Below, piece after piece: positions 12,383 through 23,600 of a DNA stretch of 64,000 nucleotides. Origin of the DNA: Odontesthes bonariensis (Eukaryota; Chordata; Actinopteri; Atheriniformes; Atherinopsidae); contig NC_134516.1 of assembly GCF_027942865.1 (NCBI RefSeq), positions 19,052,822 through 19,116,821 on the forward strand, given 5' to 3'. Under the pieces are notes generated by a model. It did not search any database, had not been told where the DNA came from, and saw nothing but the letters and a program-made list of their open reading frames with translations. The position numbers and the translations under genes were made by a program. The first letter of the stretch is position 1. Every line of letters starts with the position of its first letter.

Positions 12383-12778
12383 GACAGGAGTCCAGCAGCT
12401 GAGGAGTGAACCCCAAAAAACCGATTCAACACGCCTAAAAGGCAACATACAGAAACTCAAGTGTCCGCTACAACATCGTTGTGTCTCCTCTCTTTATGAT
12501 GATCCACAGACATGTACGGGAGGCAGGAGAAGCCAAGAGAAACATAGCAAAGAAGAGAGAATAGACTATTTGAAGAAGATTCATAAACCCCCCCTCTCTC
12601 TCGTGCAGCGCCCCTATGCGCCGCATATGGTGCATCCCCACTTTTTGCGCCACAGCCTCTAAATGCATTGAGTTGCGGCCATGCGATCAGCTGTTTGTGT
12701 TAAAGAACAACTGAACAGGTGCACCTAATAAAGTGTCCGGTGAGTGTATAAGAAAAAGTGCTGGGACCACTGATGAAT

Positions 12779-13140
12779 CATCAAATCAAAATCAAATCAA
12801 ATTTATTTGGAGCACATTTCATGTACAAACAATTCAAAGTGCTTTACATAAAATAAAAGCATTGCAGCAGGGAGTGTAAGAAGCATTAAAAATACATAAA
12901 AGAATATAAAGAGAAACAAGTAAAATCATTTAAATTAATTTAAAAACATGCAACAGTCTAGATAAGTTAAAAGGTATTTCATGCATAGACACATGAGAAC
13001 AGAAATGTCTTTAACCTGGATTTAAAAATGTCTCCATTTGGTGAAAGTTATACTCCATGAATGGCAGTGGTCCCAGCATTGAGCCTTTAGACAATCCTAC
13101 TAATAGGTCTAAATTTGCACCACTGATTCAGGCTATCAAT
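12779..13140 (-). repeat. LINE/SINE 3'-end fragment
   Basis: It starts with (AATCA)n-like repeats followed by AAATTTATTTGGAGCACATTTC and AAGTGCTTTACATAAAATAAAAGC. In fish genomes this is the typical reverse-complement 3' tail of L2-type elements and their SINE relatives. The right border is uncertain. Confidence 0.5.
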
Positions 13141-13770
13141 ATACTTAATAATAAGTAATAAAATTAAATCTATGAGATAAGATAAGAACGGCTGTGTACG
13201 ATGTAGCTGATATACAGTTGAGACAGTGGGGACGGAGCGCATTTTCATGTAATACCACTTTGTAAAAAAACTGAGTTAATCATATTATGAAAGCTGCATT
13301 AATAAAGGTGCTATATTTGTGTTATATTTGCCAACATGATACTGTTGTATCTGGACGCTAAGATCTGCGCATGCTCCAGAAACAAAACAGCGATACGTCA
13401 CAAAACTGTTTTGTTTAATGGCTGAACAGTTTGACTTTGTAAAACATACCTTCAAATTTTACTTTTCTGATAAAGCTTTGGGGGAAAAAGCCACTCTGGT
13501 CCAGTGAGATTGGGGGCTGTTTTCTGGTTGTTTCTACTGTTTTCTCTCTTTGTTCTGTGATGTGTTATCATTCTGAAAAATGAGCTCAGCATCATCAAAC
13601 CTCCTTTTGATCGATGGAATGAAAAAAATGTCCAAAAAAGTGTCCCCTCGAGGGCCAGCGTTTGACATCCCTGGTTTAGGCGTTAGTGACGGTCCATGTT
13701 TGGCTTATTCCAGCTGGTTTCTTACAGTTTGGTCACAAACATTGACTCCTGTTTCAGTGAATTTGTTTAT

Positions 13771-13860
13771 TTCTTTTCTTTTCTTTTCTTTTCTTTTCTT
13801 TTCTTTTCTTTTCTTTTCTTTTCTTTTCTTTTCTTTTCTTTTCTTTTCTTTTCTTTTCTT
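13771..13860. repeat. (TTTTC)n pentanucleotide microsatellite
   Basis: About 18 uninterrupted copies of TTTTC/TTCTT. The long open frames across it are a consequence of the repeat and do not indicate a protein. Confidence 0.97.
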
Positions 13861-15107
13861 GTTCATTTTCTCCTTTCAGTCATGTTTCTTTTCGTTTTAC
13901 TGTTGGCTGACTGAGAACAACCAACATCTTTTGTCACACTCTGTGACTCTTGATACTTAATGTATCAATGTTACCACTAAATGCAAATAAACACAGAGAG
14001 ACAGCTGTTAGGTGACTTTCATCTGCAGATTTCTTTTTTTAAACACATATTCAGCGGCATTCATTCATCAATTAGCCTACTAATAATTTTGCGTATTAAG
14101 AGCGACTCATCATTTATATTTATAATTGAATGTTTACATGTGTAACAAGGGTTAATTTGGCTTGTGTATAATTCCACAAAATTATTGTTTTTAATTGTTT
14201 TTATGACATTTATAAGACTAGTCAGGTGGAACTTTTGTTTTCTTTTTTGGTGTCTGTACATTCTTTTATGGGGAAGCAACATCTGTGACAAAAGACACGG
14301 TCCCGCCTAAACTCTTCTTCTTTTTTCTGATGTTCGGTGAGGAAAGGTGAGCTCCCATTTTGTCATTTATATTTGTCATTTTATTTTGTCATATGCTCCA
14401 TGTTTTACTTTTTTGTGCTAATGTTTGCGTCATTGTAATCACGGCTCTTTTTTCTGATGTTCGGTGAGGAAAGGTGGAGGAAAATAAAGACCTTCGAAAG
14501 GGCAGCGGTGTGGTCTCCATTCGTTCTAATCTTAACACAACGCAGAAGTTTCATACCGGTTACACTTGTGCAGATGTGTGTGTGTGTCAATTATCTGCCG
14601 AGCCCAGGATCAAAAGCCCCACGTACCCAAGGGTGTGCAACATGCTGTGTAATTTGACTGTGATGGCTAAAGTGCAGCTGAAATGGGGAGGAGGGGAGAT
14701 GCAGCAGAGCTATCCCCACTGCTCGTACACCGCGGACGAGTGTTACTCTCCACAAACGCAGTCATCATGAAATAAGGCATGCTATGTGTGAAAGCAGTGT
14801 GGACTCAGAAACACAAGTATCAGAGGTGTCAGAACACTTTTAAAGCTTGAAACTTAAGAAGGAACATGTTGTAAAGGGACTGCTCAGCCAGGTCATCTGT
14901 TTCAGTCCTGCTCAGATGGAAAGAAAATGCTCTCTTTCTTTCCTACATCAGCGATATTAATGAGCATGTTCCCTCCTCCCTCTGATTGTTGCTTCAGAGT
15001 CAACATGACCAGTCTACCTGATACCAAAAGAACAAATCACAGCAAGGTTACAAGCTGCTGTTAAACTCAGATGAAAATGAAATCTGATCCTGTTGCTGCC
15101 CCTCCCT
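13861..15107. other. Intergenic, with a 29-bp direct repeat
   Basis: TTTTTTCTGATGTTCGGTGA followed by GGAAAGGTG occurs at about 14321-14349 and again at about 14448-14476. The second copy runs into GGAGGAAAATAAAG. This could be part of an old LTR with duplicated enhancer-like blocks, but neither LTR end nor coding remnants are seen. Confidence 0.35.
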
Positions 15108-15109
15108 CC

Positions 15110-15325
15110 TACCTGTCCTGCCCCTACCTGTCCTGCCCCTACCTGTCCTGCCCCCGCCTCCTACCTGTCCTGCCCCTCCCTCCTACCTGTCCTGCCCCTA
15201 CCTGTCCTGCCCTCCCTCCTACCTGTCCTGCCCCTACCTGTCTTGCCCCTACCTGTCCTGCCCCTCCCTCCTACCTGTCCTGCCCCTACCTGTCCTGCCC
15301 TCCCTCCTACCTGTCCTGCCCCCAT
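15110..15325. repeat. CCTGTCCTGCCCCTA minisatellite
   Basis: A G-poor, C-rich tandem array built of CTACCTGTCCTGCCC units with CTCCCTC inserts, about 15-21 bp per unit and a dozen or more units. Both strands stay open only because of the periodicity. Confidence 0.95.
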
Positions 15326-15465
15326 CAGGGTTAGAGCTCTGACTGATTCCAGGAAGCAGCTCACCTGTGTCTGTGGAGCGGAGCGTCTTCTTCAACACTT
15401 GGTTTGAACAAACTGTGAGTTTGAACTTTGTCTTCAGTAACCTTACTGTTTGTTTCTGTCAAGTC

Positions 15466-15900
15466 AAGTCAAGTCTTTTATTGTCAGATACACAGAACAA
15501 CAGAGTCGGACTGGGCACTGAAATTCTTGGGACAGGACACCGTACAGCAGCTACCATAACAAGACAGGACATAACGTGCCGTAACATGTCATGTCATAAG
15601 TACTCTACTAAAAATATTTACAAGACAGTAGAATAGATAGGGAATGTGGATATTACAATATGCAATATACATTTTTAACGCTAATTACAAGAGCTGTACT
15701 GTACATATAATACACATAATAGCATATGCTAATCAGAGACCTATACTAACTATAATATAAGGAAAATAAAAAAAGAAATACAATGTTGTGCAATATTTAA
15801 GGTTGCAGTGCAATTAGCAGTGGAGGTAGGCATGTGATGTTATGTTTGGGGAACATTTGAGTTCACATGCTCCAGTTTGACAACTCCAAGAACTTTGAAG
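15466..15900 (-). repeat. L2-type LINE 3'-end fragment
   Basis: (GTCAA)n followed by GTCTTTTATTGTCAGATACACAGAACAAC and GCACTGAAATTCTTGGG is the usual reversed 3' end of fish L2/CR1-type LINEs. It is followed by about 350 bp of AT-rich body with no reading frame. Confidence 0.5.
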
Positions 15901-16984
15901 AAAAATCTGCATGATTATCATTTACATTGTTGTTGATTAGAAACATATTATTCATTGTTTTATTGCCAAAATAAATCACATTGTGTTTTAATTTGTGGGG
16001 ATAACTGGGGTATCTTCCACTGAAGTCAGACACAGAAACTCTCTGCTGTTTTATCTCTTAAAGACAAAAGGTAACACCCTGGATGGAGATGTGGCTTTCT
16101 TGTTGTGTAACTCGGTGAGACAGACAAGGTTTTTTCAAGGTTTTTAAATTCCATCACCTTGATCCTAACCCACCTCCATGTTCCAGTACAGTCGGTACAC
16201 GTCAGGCCAATTTTTCTTTGTGTCTGTGTGTTCAGTTTCCCGTCTTCACTGAATAAAAATGTCTCTTTATCCCACAAACAAACTTAAATTCCAGCATGTT
16301 TTACATCTGCTTTATTGTGTCGCTAAATTAGAGCTGCAACAACGCGTCATTTATCTGAAAATTGTTTCTCTTGTGACCTTTTCAAGTATCTTCGAGAGTT
16401 TTTTTTATACTTTTCTTTTGAAAATCTGTTGAAAGCATCACCTGAAAAACAGGTTTTAGTGGCGTCTCTGATATAAGTTTCTCTGTATAAAGAGTCAAAT
16501 TGCTGGAACTGGAGTTTTGAAAAGTTTTCTGTTTTAATTTTTGACCTTTTATTGCATGTATCCATTTAAAATATCTGTTTTATTCTATAGCATCACTTTG
16601 CTGAGAAACACATTTAATGACAATAATGATTCGTGTGAAACAGAGAATCTGAGCCAATCAGAGGAGCAGCTGATCTTTTTACATCAATGATGGAGAGGAG
16701 GATCATCCTCTATAATAATATAATAATCATGTTGTTATCCTGCTCTGTCATTGTTCAGTGGAAGTTGTCTCTCAGATATTTGACACGATTTTGGCATTAC
16801 TTAGGATTCATTTACTAAGTTTGGTGTGTTATTTATAGGCCTCTAATTAGAAGTGTTCTACTGTTAGTTTTTTAAAGTGATGTACAAATATTAGGCATCC
16901 TGTTGATTATTTTAGAATATTGTGGCAGTGGATCATTTTTCTTAGTTTTATTACTTTAACTAGTACAATGTGTAGATAAATGCA
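15901..16984. other. AT-rich intergenic sequence
   Basis: No gene, RNA or bordered repeat is recognised. Short open frames on the minus strand (16026-16277, 16347-16565) have no family resemblance. Confidence 0.4.
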
Positions 16985-17243
16985 GAAACTTCTTAAAAGT
17001 GACAACTTCAAAAACTCTTTTGTTCCTCTGGCCATCAGGATGTACAACAGCTTTAAGTGATGGCGCTTCTGTATTTCCCTGGTCACTTTAGATTTTTAAA
17101 CTGTTTTTTAAATAGTTTTTTAAATTCTTAGATTGTTTTTAAAGTGTTTATAATTGTATAAACATTTTTTATTGCTTTATGTCTTGCTACTGGATGCTTG
17201 AATTTCCTTCGGGATCAATAAAGTATCTATCTATCTATCTACT
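16985..17243 (+). repeat. Rex1-like LINE 3' end, 5'-truncated
   Basis: The segment contains TTTTGTTCCTCTGGCCATCAGG and GATGTACAACAGC, then GAATTTCCTTCGGGATCAATAAAG and a (TATC)n tail at about 17224-17241. This is the characteristic 3' end of Rex1/Babar non-LTR retrotransposons in fish. Only the last ~250 bp is present. Confidence 0.7.
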
Positions 17244-17590
17244 GTGTAATTGGGTACAATCTTTAAAGGGACGCTGTACATTACAGTTTAATATTTAAAA
17301 AAAACTCAAAATCTGTTTTATTTATTGTTTTCTTTGTATTATATATTCTTATTAGTTTAAATTGCCTGAGTGGTTCAACTTAAGATGTTTAATTTAAACT
17401 CTAGCCTGTTTTGCTCATAAAGTGTAATAGATCTTAGTGTTCCATCTAAAGGGTTAGGAATCTCTTCATTGTAGTTTGACAAACTAGGGGCCCCCAAACG
17501 GCATCTTGCTTAGGGCCCCCACAAAGCTAGAAACGGCCCTGGGAGGATGTGAGTTGATGTGCAGATGAATGATCTGTGTTTCCTCTGCAG
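17244..17590. other. NLR gene upstream region with hAT end fragment
   Basis: GGGGCCCCCAAACGGC and GGGCCCCCACAAAGCTAGAAACGGCCCTG at about 17488-17540 look like the right end of a hAT element. The facing left end is not present. The rest leads into the acceptor at 17590 before the first NLR coding exon. Confidence 0.4.
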
Positions 17591-17633
17591 AAGAAGGTAG
17601 AAAGTGTGTGTGAGCTGATGTGAGTTCAGCAGC

Positions 17634-20600
17634 ATGGATCAGTGTGAGGACACTAAAACCTCTCTGTGTGGGGAACATGAGAGCCAGAGCAAAGCTCAGA
17701 GGTGAGGTGACCATCTCTAACTGTCCATGACTCTTCTCCATGTCCCAGCTCAGCGCTCACATCACCAAACCTCCTTTATTCACAGGAAGGGACATAGACC
17801 TGGATCCAGGAGTGGGTCCTCACAGAGCGAACTGCAGAAGTATCTCCCACTTTTCAAATTACAGGCCTCGAAAGCAGAGTAAGTTAACATCAGGTCATTG
17901 ATTTAGAGGTTATTAAGTATGTCATGCATGCAGGCTGAAAAGCATTTTTTCCCATCAGGATCTACCAGAGACCTGAACCAGAACCAGAACCTGAACCCAG
18001 CTGTGTGTCCTTTAAGAGCGACCGGTCAAAGAAAGATTTTATTGATTTCAAACAAATCTTTTCATCTGACAAAAAGTAAAATACATGATTAAGATATTTA
18101 ACTTAAAATGCATTCAGCTTTGACATCATTGAGCTGAAATGTTTTTCTATCAGGATCCATCAGACACTGGAACCAGAACCAGAACCCAGCTGTGTGTCCT
18201 TTAAGAGCAACTGGTCGAAAGATATTATTACTGATTTCCATCATGATGTTCCATCAGCCCAGCAGTGAGTAGCTGTCAGTATTCAGTGGAGGCTGCATCA
18301 TGTTTCAGATGATAACCAGTTTCCAGCTGAATTGAGACTTGGATCAGTTGTTGATGTCTCTGATGAACTAATGAGCTGCATCATGTGTGATGTGATGTTT
18401 TAGTTCAGTCCTGCAGCTCTTTATTTAAACAAAGAGAGAATATTACTGAATATCTGTCCACTGATGTGGCTTTTTTACAAGATGCTGATTATGTAGTGAA
18501 CAGGGCGGCTGATATAGAAATATTATGTTCTCACACGTTGTGTTTAATGACGTGTTTAATGATGTAATTTTTTAATCTGACTCTTTATATTCCAGAGAAA
18601 TTAAATCTTCCAGAGTCAGTGTTTTCCAGTGTGGTGCAGCTGTAGTTTGTCTCTGAAAGAGCAGAATGAATCTGATCACACAAACAGTAAAGACTGAGTC
18701 AGAGAACACTGAAAGCTCAGAGCTGAAGTCTTCCTGTTTTCTCTCAGGTGAAATTACATCCAGCTCCCAGTTTCACACACCTGCTGACGTCTGCCTGCAG
18801 AGTGGCAGAGCTGCCACAAGGGGAGCTCTAACATTTCTGTTCATGATGTGTGTTACAGAGCAGTCAGTCTCCTCTGAAGTCCACAGGTACAGAGTCTTTC
18901 AGCTGGGCTTTAGTTGGTCTGGCTGGTACCAGTGTGAAGAATCTCAGTTTTCCAACAGGACGTCACATGTGCAGCCACTTCTATACAGCACCTGTCCACA
19001 GGGAAGCTGTGCAGGAAGCAGCTGAGGGTTGCTGGTGACTGGTCTGAATCTGAGGGTTAAAAGCTTCAGAGTGTGTGTTTATCAGCATTGAGCTCAGTAA
19101 GATCACAGAGCTGCCACCAGGGGGAGCTGTAACATTGTTCCACAGCAGCCACACTGACTCTCTGACAGGCCGTCTCACTGCTATCACTGATACTTTAGTT
19201 TGAAGAAAACAAGTGTTTTTCTGTCAGGATCCATCAGAGACTCAGACCTGGACCTGGACCCAGCTGTGTTTCCATGAAGAGCGACTGGTCGATGGGTCGT
19301 CCTATTACCTTCAAATCAGACCAACATCCATCCCCTCAGAGGTGAGCTGAGTGTAAATGCTGTAACAGAGTAAAATGCAGCAGAGTCAGTTTGAACATTT
19401 TTTACTCCAACATGTGTTTAATGTGAGCTCAGCTCTGCTTCACATCCATTTCTATGTTCATATGTGAAGCGGTGTGTGTTGGATGTTCTATTTCATTTTT
19501 CCTGACCGCCAGAGAGCGGTGCTTTCAGCACTGGATATCTCCATCTCATATATGTACAGGTCGAGTTATTATACCAACAAAGTCATTTGTGACCATGTGA
19601 TGACGTAGGGTACGCGCCCCAGTATAAGACCCCCACGTCATCACGCAATCTGTTCCTTCTATCTTCTATCTTCTCTAAAACTCAACTGGATAGCAGGTCA
19701 AATTTGGCTCGCCGCTGGTAGTCTCGTAACCTGAGGGTTGATGCTTCGGCTATTCATCCACCAGAGACTGCGGCAAGCCGCTTATTCTTTCAAGTGTGTC
19801 TCTGTTCACTGCAGACTCAAACACCATCACTGATACTTTAGTTTGAAGAAAACAAGTGTTTCTCTGTCAGGATCCATCAGAGACTCAGACCTGAACCTGA
19901 ACCTGGAACCAGCTGTGTGTCCATGCAGAGCGACTGGTCAATGGATATTCATAATGACTTCAAATCAGACCAACATCCGTCCACTAAGAGGTGAGCTGAG
20001 TGTAAATGCTGTAACAGAGTAAAATGCAGCAGAGTCAGTTTGAACAGTTTTTACTCCAACATGTGTTTAATGTGAGCTCAGGTCTGCTTCACATCCATTT
20101 CTATGTTCATATGTGAAGCGGTGTGTGTTGGATGTTTTCCACCAACACAGCAGTCGGAGAGGAAAGAATGATGTTGGAGGAGGTGTTTCTGAGTGTCTGT
20201 AGGACAGCAGCTGGTCCAGCAGGGGGCGCCTTTGTGCTTTGGCTCTAACACAGTGTAGGAAGGAACTTCCACTAAGGGGGCCAGTGCTGCTGGATGGAGG
20301 AGGACAGACAGATTTATTTAGAATTAAAAACCTGATCGTCTGAACCACATGGAGCCGATGGAGGTGTGATGTGTTCCAGGTTCAGCAGAGGAACAGTCAG
20401 CAGGGTGCTGGTTAGCTGCTTAAAGCTTTGACATGTTCAAATTAGTGAGCAACAGAACAAAAGTATGTCCTGAGAGGCTGAAATGAAACTTGGTAAACAG
20501 ACAGGAACTCTGCTTCTTCCAGTTAACTGAACACAGCTTTGGAAGCTGCAATGAAAGTTTGTCTCCCGTCTTTGGGAAATAATCATCAGATGATGTTGAA

Positions 20601-23600
20601 CAGTCATCGTCTGAGCCCTTTACACTGGGAGCTGCCCAGTACAACCGGCCTGATCCCAGCACACACTGGCTCTGGCTGCCTTGCTCCAGGGAACTTCAGC
20701 AGGGAGGGAAAGCTTTCTGAAGGGGTTGGTGAGAGCTGCTGGGACCCAACCAAAGTGAGCTGAAAGCTCCAAGCAGCTGCAGACTGAGCTGTTGGTTCTC
20801 AGTGGGATCAGCAGGACCAGTAAAGCTTTCCCACTACAGGGAGTCCTCTGATCCACTGCTCACATCCACACATCCCTTCATGGACCTTCAGCTTGTGTTG
20901 GTCTCTGTGTGGACAGACACAATGTGAGCTCATTCTTCATGATTCCTCCACAGAGTGGACCAGCAGAGCTCAGAGCGTCCCAGTGGTCAGTCTGCCCAGC
21001 AGCATCAAACACAGCTGGACTCCATATTTATGGTCTGTACATGTACAACAACTACTTTTCCATCTATTCTGTTCATTCATCTCCATGCTGCACTCTGTAG
21101 ACCAGTGGGTTGTCAGTGAGTCCAACATGGATCTGATGTTTGGCTCCATGGTTTCAGTCTGATTGGCTCATTCATATAGTTTTCTGTTCCAGCTGCTGGA
21201 GGGCAACATGCTCACTTTTGTGAAGGAGGAGCTGAAGAAGATGCAGAAGGCTCTGAGTCCAGATTACCCAGAATGCTTAGAGAGTCAGAGGGAGGGTGAG
21301 GATGAAGAGCAGAGGAGCAGCAGAGAGGCGTTAGTGAAGATCACAGCTCACTTCCTGAGGAGAATGAAGCAGGAGGAGCTGGCTGACCGTCTGCAGAGCA
21401 GTAAGAGGATTCCTCTAAAGGTTTAACCTGCTGGATAAATGACACATTTACTGATGTCTCAGCACACAGAACAGCAGATGTTCAGATACTCATTCTGTAC
21501 AGGGTTGAAATGTCTGTTTACTGATGTTATTTCTTGTCTTCATTCAGAACTTTGTGGACGTAAAATTAAATCTGCTCTGAAGGAGAAGTTCCAGTGTGTG
21601 TTTGAGGGGATTCCTAAAGCAGGAAAGCCAACCCTTCTGAATCAGATCTACACAGAGCTCTACATCACAGAGGGAGGGACCGGAGAGGTCAATGATGAAC
21701 ATGAGGTCAGACAGATTGAAGCAGCATCCAGGAAAGCAGGCAGAGCAGAAACATCCATCAGACAAGAAGACATCTTTAAAGGCCCACCTGGAAGAGATGA
21801 ACCAATCAGAACAGTGATGACAAAGGGAGTGGCTGGCATTGGGAAAACAGTCTTAACACAGAAGTTCACTCTGGACTGGGCTGAAGGCAAAGCCAACCAG
21901 GACATCCAATTCATGTTTCCATTCACTTTCAGAGAGCTGAATGTGCTGAAAGAGAGAAAGTTCAGCTTGGTGGAACTTGTTCATCACTTCTTTACTGAAA
22001 CCAGAGAAGCAGGAATCTGCAGCTTTGAAGAGTTCCAGGTTGTGTTCATCTTTGACGGTCTGGATGAGTGTCGACTTCCTCTGGACTTCCACAGCAAGGA
22101 GCCCCTGACTGATGCTACAGAGCCCACCTCAGTGGATGTGCTGCTGACAAACCTCATCAGGGGGAAGCTGCTTCCCTCTGCTCGCCTCTGGATAACCACA
22201 CGACCTGCAGCGGCCAATCAGATCCCTCCTGGCTGTGTTGGCATGGTGACAGAGGTCAGAGGGTTCACTGACCCACAGAAGGAGGAGTACTTCAGGAAGA
22301 GATTCACAGATGAGGAGCAGGCCAGCAGGATCATCTCCCACATCCAGACATCACGAAGCCTCCACATCATGTGCCACATCCCGGTCTTCTGCTGGATCAC
22401 TGCTACAGTTCTGGAGGATGTGTTGGAAACCAGAGAGGGAGCAGAGCTGCCCAGCACCCTGACTGAGATGTACATCCACTTCCTGGTGGTTCAGGCCAAA
22501 GTGAAGAAGCTCAAGTATGATGGAGGAGCTGAGACAGATCCACACTGGAGTCCAGAGAGCAGGAAGATGATGGAGTCTCTGGGAAAACTGGCTTTTGAGC
22601 AGCTGCAGAAAGGAAACCTGATCTTCTATGAATCAGACCTGACAGAGTGTGGCATCGATATCTCAGCAGCCTCAGTGTACTCAGGAGTGTTCACACAGAT
22701 CTTTAGAGAGGAGAGAGGGCTGTACCAGGAGAAGGTGTTCTGCTTCATCCATCTGAGTGTTCAGGAGTTTCTGGCTGCTCTTCATGTGCATCTGACCTTC
22801 ATCAACTCTGGACTCAACCTGATGGGAAAAGATGAAAAATCCAAGAGACCTAAAGTACTTGATCTGAATTATCTCCATCGATGGGCTGTGTACAGGGCCT
22901 TAGAGAGTCCAAATGGACACCTGGACCTGTTCCTCCGCTTCCTCCTGGGTCTTTCCCTGCAGACCAATCAGAGGCTCCTACGAGGCCTGCTGACACAGAC
23001 AGGAAGTAGCTCACAGACCAATCAGGAAACAGTCGATTACATCAAGAAGAAGATCAGTGAGAATTTTTCTGGAGAGAGAAGCATCAATCTGTTCCACTGT
23101 CTGAATGAACTGAATGATCGTTCTCTGGTGGAGGAGATCCAACAGGCCCTGAGTTCAGGAAGTCTCTCCACAGATAAACTGTCTCCTGCTCAGTGGTCAG
23201 CTCTGGGCTTCATCTTACTGTCATCAGGAAAACATCTGGATGTGTTTGACCTGAAGAAGTACTCTGCTTCAGAGAAGGTTCTTCTGAGGCTGCTGCCAGT
23301 GGTCAAAGCCTCCAACAAAGCTCTGTGAGTACAAACACAGATATATTTCTTTAAAAATACATTGTTTACTTATTAACTGGAGAAAAACAACAGAATCAGC
23401 GTTAAACTCAGTTTCAAATGAACTTCAGTTTATTTATGAAGTGTCAGTTCACAACAAAATATCATCTTACAAGTGATGTGAGATGATACTTTGTTGGAAA
23501 TAGAATCTCAGCAGTTCCTCTGAGGAAGAACTTGGTGGCAGTTATTTATCAATTTTATAATTAATTTGTTTAATGGATTAATTAATAATTTTATTTGCTC

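Noticed and set aside
13580-13960. Phe/Ser/Leu-rich membrane-like protein
   Set aside because: It is produced by the (TTTTC)n microsatellite.
15071-15407. Proline/cysteine-rich proteins in several frames
   Set aside because: They result from the minisatellite; the frames stay open because of its period.
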